From: Planctomycetota bacterium
GTDB lineage: Bacteria; Planctomycetota; GCA-002687715; DRQF01
Reading direction: 5' to 3'
Assembly: GCA_020639295.1 (NCBI GenBank)
Contig: JACKGY010000003.1
Coordinates: 744,001 to 808,000, forward strand
DNA: 64,000 nt
In this document: in pieces, positions 18,825 to 32,452 of the stretch
Position numbering within the stretch: position 1 is the first letter of the stretch
Layout: each line of letters starts with the position of its first letter
Translations under genes and position numbers: made by a program
The notes under the pieces: model-generated
Database searches by the model: none
Told to the model about the DNA's origin: nothing
What the model saw: only the letters and a program-made list of their open reading frames with translations

Positions 18825-19895
18825 TCAGGCCCCCTCGGCGTCGGCGCCGGGCTCCTTGTCGTCCTCGCCGCCGGCGGGCGCCTCGCTGGTCTCGGCCACC
18901 GCCACCACCGGGGCACGCGGCGGTTCGTCGCCGAAGAGCGAACCGATGGCGCGGAACTTGGCGTAGCGGGACGCCATCAGCTCCTCGATCGAGATCTCGC
19001 CGAGACGATCGAGTTCGGTCCTGATCAGATCCTTGACCGCCGCGGCCATTTCCTCGGGGTGGCGATGGGCGCCGCCCAGGGGCTCGGGGACGATCTCGTC
19101 GACGACGCCGAGACCGAGCAGATCGGTGGCGGTGAGCCGCAGGGCCTCGGCCGCGCGCCGGGCCTCGCCGGCGCTCTTCCACAGGATCGCGGCGCAGCCT
19201 TCCGGCGAGATCACCGAGTAGTAGGCGTGCTCGAGGATGAAGACCCGGTCGCCGATGCCGATGCCGAGGGCGCCACCGGAACCGCCCTCCCCGATCACGA
19301 AGCAGATGACCGGAACCTTGAGGTTGGCCATCAGCATCAGGTTCTCGGCGATCGCCCAGGCCTGACCGCGCTCCTCGGCGCCGATCCCGGGATAGGCCCC
19401 GGGAGTGTTGATGAAGGTGACGATGGGCAGGCCGAACTTCTCGGCCAGGCGCATGATGCGATGCGCCTTGCGATAGCCCTCGGGATGGGCGCAACCGAAG
19501 TTGCAGGCGATCTTCTCCTTGAGATCGCGGCCCTTGCGCTGGCCCAGGACCATGACCTGGCGGCCGTCGATCCGCGCCAGGCCGCAGGCCATGGCCGGAT
19601 CGTCGGCGAAGGCGCGGTCGCCGTGCAGCTCGACGAACTCGTCGAAGACCAGGTGGATGTAGTCGGAGGTGTAGGGTCGCTTGACGTGCCGGGCGAGCTG
19701 GACCTTCTCCCAGGCTCCGAGGCGGGCGAAGATCTCCTTGGTCAGCTGCTGGAGCTTGGCCTTCAAGGGCACCATCTGGCCATTCAGGTCCATGCCGGTC
19801 GAGCGCGACAGCTCTTCCAGTTCACGGATCTTGGCCTCCATCTCGAAGATGGGGATCTCGAAATCCAGCGGGTGTTCTCTGTTCGGTTCGACCAT
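18825..19895 (-). CDS. accA: acetyl-CoA carboxylase carboxyltransferase subunit alpha
   Basis: The 356-residue protein matches AccA over its length: an N-terminal helical segment (FEMEAKIRELEELSR), RPYTSDYIHLVFDEFVELHGDR, the carboxyltransferase core TPGAYPGIGAEERGQ, EGGSGGALGIGIGDRV, and MLEHAYYSVISPEG-like LEHAYYSVISPEGCA. With AccD it transfers the carboxyl group from carboxybiotin to acetyl-CoA in fatty-acid synthesis. A poorly conserved acidic/Ala-rich C-terminal tail of about 35 residues extends beyond the usual end. AccD is not in this window. It is divergent from purL with its own promoter. Confidence 0.95.
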   Translation of the reverse strand: MVEPNREHPLDFEIPIFEMEAKIRELEELSRSTGMDLNGQMVPLKAKLQQLTKEIFARLGAWEKVQLARHVKRPYTSDYIHLVFDEFVELHGDRAFADDPAMACGLARIDGRQVMVLGQRKGRDLKEKIACNFGCAHPEGYRKAHRIMRLAEKFGLPIVTFINTPGAYPGIGAEERGQAWAIAENLMLMANLKVPVICFVIGEGGSGGALGIGIGDRVFILEHAYYSVISPEGCAAILWKSAGEARRAAEALRLTATDLLGLGVVDEIVPEPLGGAHRHPEEMAAAVKDLIRTELDRLGEISIEELMASRYAKFRAIGSLFGDEPPRAPVVAVAETSEAPAGGEDDKEPGADAEGA

Positions 19896-19970
19896 GGCGT
19901 TCGGTGACCCGTCAGGTCCGGAATTCGGGTGGAACCGCCCCGCGCGATGAGCCGGGACCGATCAGCCGGG

Positions 19971-19998
19971 ATTCTACGTCGGCGCCGCCCAATTACAA
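19971..19998 (-). promoter_or_regulatory. putative promoter of accA
   Basis: On the minus strand, TTGTAA (19998-19993) and TAGAAT (19976-19971) are separated by 16 bp, about 75 nt upstream of the accA start. Confidence 0.5.
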
Positions 19999-20006
19999 CC
20001 TGACCG

Positions 20007-20035
20007 TTGCGCGCGGCAGGCCTCGATGCTACCAT
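20007..20035 (+). promoter_or_regulatory. putative promoter of purL
   Basis: TTGCGC (20007-20012) and TACCAT (20030-20035) are separated by 17 bp, about 90 nt before the purL ATG. The -35 match is weak. Confidence 0.35.
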
Positions 20036-20121
20036 CCGCGCGCTTCGACACCACGCCGTAAAGGCCAGAAGCAAACTCACTTACAGCCAACGAGACCGCT
20101 CGCGCGAGGGATCATTCAACG

Positions 20122-22993
<2,872 letters not shown>

Positions 22994-23001
<8 letters not shown>

Positions 23002-23773
23002 GCCTCGCGTCCTTGTCCTGCGCGCCGCCGGCGTCAACTGCAACGAGGAGACGGCCTACGCCTTCGAGCTGGCCGGGGCCTCGACCACGCAGATCCACGT
23101 CAACCGGCTGGTGCAGAATCCGAAGCTGCTCGACGACTTCGGCGCGGTCGCCATCCCCGGCGGCTTCTCCTATGGTGACGACATCGCCTCCGGCCGGGTC
23201 CTCGGCCTCGAGCTCGACCAGGTGCTCGGCGAGGCGATGCGCAAGCTCCTGGGCCGCGGCGGCCTGGTCCTCGGCATCTGCAACGGTTTCCAGGTCCTCA
23301 CCAAGTCCGGCCTCCTGCCCGGTCCCGAGAAGACCGGCTCCGGCATCCGGGCCTCGCTGGTCGAGAACGAGAGCCATCGCTACGAGGACCGCTGGGTCCA
23401 CATGGCGGTGAACGGGAAGAAGTCCCTCTTCTTCGGCGCCGAGACGCAGATCGAGTTGCCGGTCGCCCATGGCGAGGGACGTTTCGTCGTCGAGTCCGAC
23501 GACGACCTCGCACGTCTCGAAGCCGACGACCGGATCGTGCTGCGCTACGTCACCGCCAGCGGCGGACCGGCGAGCTACCCCGCGAATCCCAACGGTGCCA
23601 TGGCCGGCATCGCCGGGATCTGCGACGCCAGCGGTCAGGTCTTCGGCCTGATGCCGCACCCGGAACGATTCCTGTTCCCCTGGCAGCATCCGACCTGGAC
23701 CCGGGACCGACGACGCGAGGTGGGTGATGGATTGGCGATCTTCAAGCATGCGGTCGGCAACATGCGTTCCTGA
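22994..23773 (+). CDS. purQ: phosphoribosylformylglycinamidine synthase glutaminase subunit
   Basis: The 259-residue class I glutamine amidotransferase has its nucleophile Cys in LGICNGFQVL (about residue 96) and the His-Glu pair in LMPHPER. An IPGGFSYGDD oxyanion loop is present. It supplies ammonia to PurL. I chose the GTG at 22994 because GGAGGG lies 8 nt upstream; a GTG at 22985 sits on that ribosome site and would have no spacing. The gene overlaps purL by 8 bp. Confidence 0.93.
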
Positions 23774-24764
23774 GCGGCGGGGCGCGGCGGTCGCCCTCTG
23801 CCTCCTCGTCTTCCTCGCGGCCTGCGGCGACGCGACCCCGAAGACCGATACGGCGGCGGTCGACTTCGGTGCCCTGCTCACCGACCTGGCCAACCGCCAG
23901 CTCGCGGTCCTCGACGCCCGCAAGAGCCTGCGTGACGCGCCCTTCTTCGTCGGCACGGCCGTGCTGGACGAGCTGCGGACCCTCGACCCGCGGATCGACA
24001 TCTGCAGCCGGAACCTGAACGAGCTGGCCGAGTACGACCTGGAAGCCGACCGCCAGGGTCTGCCCGAGGCCGATCGCCTCCGCTACAAGGAGGTGGCGCT
24101 CGAAGCCCTGCGCCGCAACCTCGATCAGAACGAGAAGGCCTTCGCCGCGCTCCGAGAGCTCCGCGCCCGCGACGAGGAGGTCTTCAGCCTCACCTGGGGC
24201 AAGCTCCAGCATGCCAACCAGGTGCTCGGCGATCTCATCGAGGCGGGCATTCCCGCCTACGAGATCCAGCCCCTCCTCCGCGACCTCTCCCAGCGACTCC
24301 TCGACGCGCGGCGCTACTGGTGTCAGGAGCTGGCCAATGCCCTGCGCGGCCTCGAACCCTCGGCCGACGTGCTCGCCCTGGCCCGCGGGTCGATCGGCCA
24401 GCTGGCGCGCGAGGTCGAGCCGGTCGCCACGAAGATGAACCTCGCCGGCGCCGACTTCACCCGCATCACCAACGGTCGCGACGGCCTCGCCGCCCGCCTC
24501 GACTGGTCGCGCAGGACCCTCGCCGAGCTGCCCGAGGACGACCCGCTCCGCCGCGCCGCCGCGCCCGGTCTCGAGGCGATCGCGGTCGAGATCGCGGCCC
24601 TCGCCGAGCGCGCCGGCCAGGAGATCCTCCAGGTGCTCGATACCGCGCCGACGGCGCTCGAGCATCGCGACGACTTCGTCCGCGAACAGAGCGCCCTGCT
24701 CTCGCGCCTCAACGAGATCGTCCTCGTCGAGGCGCAGAAGCGGGGCCTGCCCCTGCCCCGCTGA
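23748..24764 (+). CDS. helix-rich lipoprotein coupled to purQ
   Basis: A 338-residue lipoprotein starts at an ATG inside the end of purQ (26-bp overlap). The leader ends VFLAACGD, so the acceptor Cys is near residue 25. The mature protein is almost entirely helical with repeated Leu/Ala heptads (LLTDLANRQLAVLDARKSL, LNELAEYDLEADRQGL, FAALRELRARDEEVF, and similar up to the end), suggesting a coiled-coil bundle. I find no enzyme motif. Placement after purQ looks like transcriptional convenience rather than a purine role. It converges on the chemoreceptor gene with a 19-bp gap. Confidence 0.75.
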   Translation: MRSATCVPERRGAAVALCLLVFLAACGDATPKTDTAAVDFGALLTDLANRQLAVLDARKSLRDAPFFVGTAVLDELRTLDPRIDICSRNLNELAEYDLEADRQGLPEADRLRYKEVALEALRRNLDQNEKAFAALRELRARDEEVFSLTWGKLQHANQVLGDLIEAGIPAYEIQPLLRDLSQRLLDARRYWCQELANALRGLEPSADVLALARGSIGQLAREVEPVATKMNLAGADFTRITNGRDGLAARLDWSRRTLAELPEDDPLRRAAAPGLEAIAVEIAALAERAGQEILQVLDTAPTALEHRDDFVREQSALLSRLNEIVLVEAQKRGLPLPR

Positions 24765-24783
24765 TCTCCGACGCCGCCGGGGA

Positions 24784-26445
24784 TCAGGAGAAGAAGCCCA
24801 TCAGCTCGTTGAGCTTGCGTGCCTGATCGTCCATGTTGCGGCTCGCGGCGGTGGTCTCCTCCACCAGCGCGGCGTTCTGCTGGACGACGGTGTCCATGTC
24901 GGAGATCGCCCCGTTGATCTGGCGGATGCCCTCGGCCTGTTCGCTGCAGGCGTTGGCGATCTCCGCGATCATCCCGGCCATGCCCGACACGGCGGCGATG
25001 ATCTCGTCGAGCGTCCGTCCTGAATCGCCGACCAGGCGCGAGCCCTCCTTAACGCATTCGACGCTGTCCTTGATCAGCGTCTTGATGTCCTTGGCCGCGA
25101 CCGCGCTGCGCTGGGCCAGGTTGCGGACCTCGGAGGCGACGACGGCGAAGCCTCGCCCCTGTTCCCCGGCCCGGGCGGCCTCGACCGCGGCGTTGAGCGC
25201 CAGGAGGTTGGTCTGGAAGGCGATCTCGTCGATGACGCCGATGATGTCCTGGATCTTCTGTGAGGAACCGTCGATCCGGGTCATCGCCTCGACCGCGCGC
25301 TGCACGACATCGCCGCCCTTGCGCGCCAAGGTGCCGGTCTCGGCGGCCACGTCGTTGGCCTGACGGGCGTTGTTGGCGCTCTGGTTGACCGTGGCGGTCA
25401 GCTGCTCGAGCGCCGCAGCGGTCTCCTCGATCGCCGAGGCCTGGGTCTGTGCCCGTTCGTTGAGGGCGCCGTTGCCCTTGGCGATCTCGCTGGCGGCGCC
25501 ACCGACCTGCGCGGCGGCCGCGAGGATGTCGTCGACCATCTCGCCCAGGCGCGTCAGGGTCGAGTTGACCGCGGTCTTGAGTTCCTCGAACTCGCCCTCG
25601 AAGCGGCCCTCGAGAGTGCCGCTCAGGTCACCGTCGGCGAGCTTCAAGAGCGACTCCCGCGTGCGCTGGATCGCGAACTTGCGCCCGCTGATGTCGGTCG
25701 CGTACTTGACCACCCGATGCGGCCGGCCGTCCGGGTCGAAGATCGGGTTGTAGGAGGCCTGGATCCAGACCTCCTTGCCCCCCTTGCCGAGACGCTTGAA
25801 CTCGTCGACGAAGAACTCGCCGCGCCCGAGCGCGGCCCAGAAGGCCTGGTATTCCGGACTCGCCGCGTAGACGGGGTCGCAGAACATCCGGTGATGCTGG
25901 CCGCGGATCTCGTCGAGGCCGTAGCCGAGGGTGGCGAGGAAGTTGTCGTTGGCCGTGATGATGGTGCCGTCGATGGCGAACTCGATCACCGCCTGCGACC
26001 GATCGATGGCGGCGAGCTGGCCCTCCATCTGGACGGCGGCGAGCTTGGCGGCGGTGATGTCGCTCGCGTACTTGACCACCTTGAAGGGGCGCCCCCGATC
26101 ATCGAGGATCGGGTTGTAGGAAGCCTGCAGCCAGATGTCGCGGCCACCCGTGCCGACCCGCCGGAACTCACCCGAGCGGAACTCACCCCGCTTCAGCGCC
26201 GCCCAGAAGGCCTGGTACTCACGGCTGGCCGCCAGCTCGGCGCTGCAGAACATGCGGTGATGCTGGCCGCGGATCTCCTCGATCCCGTAGCCGACCGTGG
26301 CCAGGAAGTTGTCGTTCGCCCGGAGGATGACGCCCTCGAGGTCGAATTCGATGATCGCCTGGGCCCGATCGAGGGCGTTCAGGACCGCGCGATCCTCCTG
26401 GATGCGCTCCGCCGACGGGCTGGACTGGGGGGGGCATTCGAGCAT
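24784..26445 (-). CDS. soluble chemoreceptor with two PAS domains
   Basis: The 553-residue methyl-accepting protein has no transmembrane segment. Two closely similar PAS domains occupy about 20-130 and 142-255, each with FDLEGVILRANDNFLATVGYG-type openings, the sequence GQHHRMFC and an ASYNPI-D-GRP-VVKYA-DI ending. A short HAMP-like linker and the MCP signalling domain follow, with the hairpin tip EIAFQTNLLALNAAVEAARAGE. The layout resembles cytosolic energy or biofilm sensors such as BdlA or Aer2-like proteins. Whether heme or flavin binds cannot be told from sequence. No che genes are in the window. Confidence 0.88.
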   Translation of the reverse strand: MLECPPQSSPSAERIQEDRAVLNALDRAQAIIEFDLEGVILRANDNFLATVGYGIEEIRGQHHRMFCSAELAASREYQAFWAALKRGEFRSGEFRRVGTGGRDIWLQASYNPILDDRGRPFKVVKYASDITAAKLAAVQMEGQLAAIDRSQAVIEFAIDGTIITANDNFLATLGYGLDEIRGQHHRMFCDPVYAASPEYQAFWAALGRGEFFVDEFKRLGKGGKEVWIQASYNPIFDPDGRPHRVVKYATDISGRKFAIQRTRESLLKLADGDLSGTLEGRFEGEFEELKTAVNSTLTRLGEMVDDILAAAAQVGGAASEIAKGNGALNERAQTQASAIEETAAALEQLTATVNQSANNARQANDVAAETGTLARKGGDVVQRAVEAMTRIDGSSQKIQDIIGVIDEIAFQTNLLALNAAVEAARAGEQGRGFAVVASEVRNLAQRSAVAAKDIKTLIKDSVECVKEGSRLVGDSGRTLDEIIAAVSGMAGMIAEIANACSEQAEGIRQINGAISDMDTVVQQNAALVEETTAASRNMDDQARKLNELMGFFS

Positions 26446-26547
26446 CGGACTGCCTCGCGAGCTGGATTCGGAACCGAAGGGCTGCGGAGGAGCCGCTCCT
26501 CCGGCCGGTCCTCATCAGATCGGTGACGCGGCCGGTCGGACTGTGCC

Positions 26548-26573
26548 ATAAATTAAGCTTATACTTATTCAAC
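26548..26573 (-). promoter_or_regulatory. AT-rich island upstream of the PAS chemoreceptor, likely promoter
   Basis: A 25-bp stretch that is almost all A/T stands out in a GC-rich gap between selB and the chemoreceptor gene. On the minus strand it contains TTGAAT (26572-26567) and TATAAG (26563-26558), but the spacing of the two is not standard, so exact boxes are uncertain. Confidence 0.35.
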
Positions 26574-26597
26574 CACGGGCGGGCGGCACGGGCCCGC

Positions 26598-28589
<1,992 letters not shown>

Positions 28590-28614
28590 GCGGGCTCCCG
28601 GAAGACGAGGCCGC

Positions 28615-28623
28615 ATTCTATCA
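28615..28623 (-). promoter_or_regulatory. putative extended -10 promoter of selB
   Basis: On the minus strand TGATAGAAT (28623-28615) matches the extended -10 form TGn-TAxAAT. It lies about 26 nt upstream of the selB ATG, and no good -35 box is visible. Confidence 0.4.
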
Positions 28624-28843
28624 CGAACCATGTTCCGCGGAGCCAGCACGGCGTCCTGGGCGACAGTCAGGAGGTCTGGATGTCTGGGGTCTGGAGGCAA
28701 GGATCAAAATTGGCCCGGCCCTCGCCACGCCGTCAGCCGGCCGATTCGCCGCCCTCGTCCGTGGAGGTGGTGAGCGATGCGGGTTAGACTGCCCGCGGCC
28801 TGGACGACCGGACGGCGCCGGCACCGCGGGCCCTGGAGTTCCC

Positions 28844-30049
28844 ATGACCGGTCAGAACGACAAAGCGATCTCCGTCACCATGAAGCAGGCGATGGAGTCG
28901 GCTTCCTGGATCCGCCAGATGTTCGAGGAGGGCAACCGCCTCCGCCGCGAGGTCGGCCCCGAGAACGTCTTCGATTTCACCCTCGGCAACCCCAGCGTCC
29001 CGCCGCCGCCCGAGTTCCAGCGCGCTCTCGAGGAGACGGCGCGCAACTCGACTCCCGCCGATCATCGCTACATGACCAACGCGGGCCGCGAGGACACGCG
29101 CCGCGCGATCGCCGAGCGCCTGCGTTCCTGCCACGGCGAGGCCCTCCAGGGCCAGCACGTGGTCATGAGCTGCGGCGCGGCCGGCGGCCTCAACGTCCTG
29201 ATGAAGAGCGTCCTCGATCGCGACGACGAGGTCATGCTCCTGAAGCCCTTCTTCCCCGAGTACCTGTTCTACGTCGCCAACCACGGCGGCAAGGTGGTCA
29301 CGGTCGCCACCGACGCCGACTTCCAGCCCGACCTGGACGCGATCGCGGCCGCCCTGAACGAGCGGACCCGGATCGTGCTGATCAACACGCCGAACAACCC
29401 CTCGGGCGCGGTCTACGACTGCGCGCGGGTGGCCGCGCTCGGCAAGCTGATCGAGGCGCACGCCGAGAAGCTCGGCCGGCCGGTCTACCTGGTCATGGAC
29501 GAGCCCTACCGGCGCATCCGCTACTGCGACGAGCCTCATCCCTCGGTGATCCGTCTCTGCCGTTACGGCATCGTCGTCACCAGCTTCTCGAAGGAGCTGG
29601 GCCTCGCGGGCGAGCGCATCGGCTACGTCGTGGTCAACCCGGAGATGCCCGGCTCCGATTCCCTGCTCGCCGCCCTCTCCGTGGCCACGCGCATCCTGGG
29701 CTTCGTCAACGCGCCGGCCTTCATGCAGCGCGTCCTCGGCCTCTGCGGCGACGCCTCGGTCGACATCGGCGAGTATCGCCGGCACCGCGACCTCCTCTAC
29801 GGCGCGCTGACCGGTCAGGGCTATCGCATGCCGGAGCCCCGCGGCGCCTTCTTCATGTTCCCGGAGGCTCCGGGCGGCGACGATCTCGCCTTCTGCCGGC
29901 TGCTCCGCGAGTACAACGTCCTGGTCGTGCCCGGCCGCGGCTTCGGCAGCCCGGGTCACGTGCGGATCAGCTACGCGGTGCCGACCCGCACCATCGAGCG
30001 CGCGATCCCGCTCTTCGCCGAGGCCTTCGCCCGCGCCCGAACTGAATGA
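28844..30049 (+). CDS. PLP-dependent class I/II aminotransferase
   Basis: The 401-residue fold-type I aminotransferase has FDFTLGNPSVPPP near the start, CGAAGGLNVLMKSVLD, LINTPNNPSGAVY, VMDEPYRRIRY (the conserved Asp and Tyr), and the PLP Lys250 in SFSKELGLAGERIGY. The C-terminal Arg sits in GHVRISYAVP. It is closest in style to aspartate/aromatic aminotransferases of the MalY/AspB group, but the substrate is not defined by sequence. Its stop overlaps the start of the HAD gene (ATGA, 30046-30049), so the two are probably made together. Confidence 0.9.
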   Translation: MTGQNDKAISVTMKQAMESASWIRQMFEEGNRLRREVGPENVFDFTLGNPSVPPPPEFQRALEETARNSTPADHRYMTNAGREDTRRAIAERLRSCHGEALQGQHVVMSCGAAGGLNVLMKSVLDRDDEVMLLKPFFPEYLFYVANHGGKVVTVATDADFQPDLDAIAAALNERTRIVLINTPNNPSGAVYDCARVAALGKLIEAHAEKLGRPVYLVMDEPYRRIRYCDEPHPSVIRLCRYGIVVTSFSKELGLAGERIGYVVVNPEMPGSDSLLAALSVATRILGFVNAPAFMQRVLGLCGDASVDIGEYRRHRDLLYGALTGQGYRMPEPRGAFFMFPEAPGGDDLAFCRLLREYNVLVVPGRGFGSPGHVRISYAVPTRTIERAIPLFAEAFARARTE

Positions 30050-30759
30050 ACGAATCCGGCACCGGCGCCCTGGCCCTGCTCTTCGACGCGGACGACACGC
30101 TCTGGGAGAACGCGGTCTTCTTCGCCCGTGCCCTGGAGTCCTTCTGCGCGATCATGAGCCGCCAGGGGATAGCCGAGGAGCGGACCCGCGCGCTCTTCGC
30201 CGAGCTCGAGGCTCGCGGATTCCGGCGCCGCTGGTACGGCAGCCGGAGGCTCGAGATCAACCTCCGAGCCGCCGCCCGCCGCCTGCTCGACGGCGAAGTC
30301 GAGGGCGGCCTCGCCCAGGAGCTCCGCGCGATCGCCGGATCGGTCTCCGGTCACGAGATCCGTATCTTCGATGCCGTGCCCGAGGTCCTCGAGGCGCTGT
30401 CACGGCGCCATCGCCTGTTCCTGGTCACCATGGGCGAGAGCCAGGAACAGGGAGGCAAGATCGAACGCAGCGGGTTGGCCCGACACTTCGAGGCGATCCA
30501 CGTCCTGCACGACAAGACCCGGGCGGCCTTCGAGGAGATCATCCGGCGCCATCGTCTGGCCCGGCGGTCGACCTGGATGATCGGCAACAGCCTGGCGAAG
30601 GACATCAGGCCGGCGCGCGCCGCGGGCCTGAAGACGGTCCACCTCGCCAACGGCCAGGACTTCGGTTTCGGTCTGCCCGACACCGGCATCCAGGCCGACC
30701 TCGTGGTCCGGAGCTTCGCCGAGCTGGCCCGGTCCTTCGGCGTCGGTCTCGCGCGCTGA
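30046..30759 (+). CDS. HAD-superfamily hydrolase
   Basis: This 237-residue protein has motif I FDADDTLW (nucleophile Asp14, general acid Asp16), motif II in LFLVTMGES, a Lys in motif III and motif IV GNSLAKDIRPARAAGL. The helical cap of subclass I lies between motifs I and II. It is probably a small-molecule phosphatase. Translational coupling to the aminotransferase suggests the two act on related metabolites, but no pathway can be named. Confidence 0.85.
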   Translation: MNESGTGALALLFDADDTLWENAVFFARALESFCAIMSRQGIAEERTRALFAELEARGFRRRWYGSRRLEINLRAAARRLLDGEVEGGLAQELRAIAGSVSGHEIRIFDAVPEVLEALSRRHRLFLVTMGESQEQGGKIERSGLARHFEAIHVLHDKTRAAFEEIIRRHRLARRSTWMIGNSLAKDIRPARAAGLKTVHLANGQDFGFGLPDTGIQADLVVRSFAELARSFGVGLAR

Positions 30760-30795
30760 TCCCGGCGGCGTCCGCGTCCCGCGGTCCGCCCGCCC

Positions 30796-31182
30796 TCAGG
30801 GCAGCATGAACATGGTGACGTAGGCGGCGAGGCGAGCGGCGAGGAAGAACACCGCCAGCTTCTTGTGCCCGGGGAGCCGGCTCCGATCGCCGGCGAGGAT
30901 CTTCCGACCGGTGACGATCTGGGCCACGTAGAGCACCACCGCGAGGGTGGCCACGCTGGCATGGATCACCTTCATCGGGCCGGGCTCGGTGAGCACCCCG
31001 GTGACCGGGTCGGTCCTGCCGCTGAACATCGGACCGAACTCGACGATGACCAGGCCGACCATGTCGAAGGCGAAGGCAGACAGCATCAGCGGCACGTGAC
31101 GACGCCGCTGCCGGGCAGTGATCAGTCCGGCCACGATCAGGAGCATGGCGATCGTCGCGAGGACGTAGGCGAAGGTGATCAT
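30796..31182 (-). CDS. small four-helix membrane protein (DUF420-like)
   Basis: A 128-residue protein with four predicted membrane helices (ITFAYVLATIAMLLIVAGLI, VPLMLSAFAFDMVGLVIVEF, IHASVATLAVVLYVAQIV, LAVFFLAARLAAYVTMFML) has a conserved-looking His in VIHASVA between helices 2 and 3. The layout resembles DUF420/YozB-type membrane proteins of unknown function. It overlaps the downstream end of the DUF1275 gene by 4 bp, forming a three-gene membrane-protein operon. Confidence 0.6.
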   Translation of the reverse strand: MITFAYVLATIAMLLIVAGLITARQRRRHVPLMLSAFAFDMVGLVIVEFGPMFSGRTDPVTGVLTEPGPMKVIHASVATLAVVLYVAQIVTGRKILAGDRSRLPGHKKLAVFFLAARLAAYVTMFMLP

Positions 31183-31949
31183 GATCGTCGGTCTCCCTTT
31201 CTCCCGGCGGCGCCCCCCGAGGGCTGGCGCGACCATAACTCTCCGGCCGAACGACGCAAATCACGGTGGCGAAGAAACCAGTACAGCGCTCCGGCCAGGA
31301 GCGTCGGCCAGGCGGCCCAGCCGATCGCGTCGGGACGGGGCTCTTCGCCGTGGGCCATGAGGCCGCCGGCCACGACCCCGGCAAGGAAGCCCATGACCAG
31401 CAGCACCAGCAGGACGGCCGCGCCGCGCGCCGGCCGCTCCCCGCGCAGCCGCTGCCCCACCAGGACGCCCAGGTCGGTGATCAGGCCGGTCGTGTGGGTG
31501 GTCCGCACCACCAGGCCCCGATAGCTCGCCGCCATGGCGTTCTGGAGGCCGCAGGCCAGCGCGGCGACCGGCAGGGCGACGAGCGAGCCGGCCCCGGCGA
31601 GCCGCGCGGCCGCGAGGATCAGCAGGGCCTCGATCATCAGGGCGATGCCGTATCGGCGGCCAGGGGCGAGTTCACGACCGCCGACCACCATCCCCGACAG
31701 CACCGCCCCGGTGAAGAAGCCGCCCACGACCAGACCGGTGATCGCGAGGTCTCGGCCCTGGCCCTCGACCAGGTCGAGCCCCAGGTGGGTCAAGGCTCCG
31801 GTGGTGTGGCTGACCGGGATCTTGAAGAGGGCCAGCATGCAGGCATTCACGTAGCCGGCCAGGGTCGCGAGGCCCATGCCCCCCAGGGCCACGAGCGGTC
31901 CCGGCCAGGGGAAGGAGACCGCATGCACGCTCGAGGGTTTTTCACTCAT
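31179..31949 (-). CDS. DUF1275 (YoaK) family membrane protein
   Basis: The 256-residue protein has six or more hydrophobic segments and the family signatures GYVNACMLALFKIPVSHTTGALTHLG near the N-terminus and ACGLQNAMAASYRGLVVRTTHTTGLITDLG in the middle. The duplicated SHTTG/THTTG motifs are characteristic of YoaK/DUF1275 transporters of unknown substrate. It overlaps its neighbours by 4 bp on both sides. Confidence 0.88.
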   Translation of the reverse strand: MSEKPSSVHAVSFPWPGPLVALGGMGLATLAGYVNACMLALFKIPVSHTTGALTHLGLDLVEGQGRDLAITGLVVGGFFTGAVLSGMVVGGRELAPGRRYGIALMIEALLILAAARLAGAGSLVALPVAALACGLQNAMAASYRGLVVRTTHTTGLITDLGVLVGQRLRGERPARGAAVLLVLLVMGFLAGVVAGGLMAHGEEPRPDAIGWAAWPTLLAGALYWFLRHRDLRRSAGELWSRQPSGGAAGRKGDRRS

Positions 31950-32293
31950 GTCCGGGCCTGCCAGGGCGCGAAGACCAGGACGGCGCCGCCGAGGATGAGG
32001 GCGAAACCCAGGAGGGTATGCCAGCGCGGGGTCTCGCCCAGCCAGATCCAGGCGAAGACCACGAAGACCGCCAGGGTGATCACCTCCTGGATGCTCTTCA
32101 GCTCGGCGCCGCTCAGGCCGGAACGATGGCCGATACGGTTGGCCGGCACCTGGAGGCAGTACTCGAACAGGGCGATCCCCCAGCTGGCGAGGATGACCAT
32201 CAGCAGCGGGAGCCGCGGGAAGCGCAGGTGCCCGTACCAGGCGAAGGTCATGAAGAGATTGGAAAGAAGCAGCAGAACGACGCAGGTCCACAT
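31946..32293 (-). CDS. DMT-superfamily small membrane protein (DUF486)
   Basis: This 115-residue protein with four membrane helices matches DUF486: SNLFMTFAWYGHLRF, LASWGIALFEYCLQVPANRIGH, LKSIQEVITLAVFVVFAWIWLGE, and a C-terminal LLGFALILGGAVLVF. Family members are short single-unit relatives of the drug/metabolite transporters. The ATG at 32293 has GGAG 8 nt upstream and was preferred over a GTG three codons earlier. It is the first gene of the three-gene operon. Confidence 0.85.
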   Translation of the reverse strand: MWTCVVLLLLSNLFMTFAWYGHLRFPRLPLLMVILASWGIALFEYCLQVPANRIGHRSGLSGAELKSIQEVITLAVFVVFAWIWLGETPRWHTLLGFALILGGAVLVFAPWQART

Positions 32294-32402
32294 CGCGCAC
32301 ACTCCGAAGTAGCCGACATGCTGGCAGGCCGGCGCGGCGCTTCAAGGCCCGGCCGGGGCAGGATTTCGCGACAAGGGAAATGCAAGGCCCGGGGCCGGTG
32401 AC

Positions 32403-32408
32403 TATACT
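32403..32408 (+). promoter_or_regulatory. putative -10 box of the response regulator gene
   Basis: TATACT lies about 45 nt upstream of the ATG at 32453. The sequence 17 bp earlier (ATGCAA at 32380) is a poor -35. Confidence 0.35.
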
Positions 32409-32452
32409 CGGAGCGCGTTCAGGCGGACGCAGGCCTGAGGAGGACGAGGGGC

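Noticed and set aside
28590..28843. Gap upstream of selB searched for tRNA-Sec
   Set aside because: No T-loop sequence of the GTTCGAnTC kind and no acceptor/anticodon arms could be drawn.
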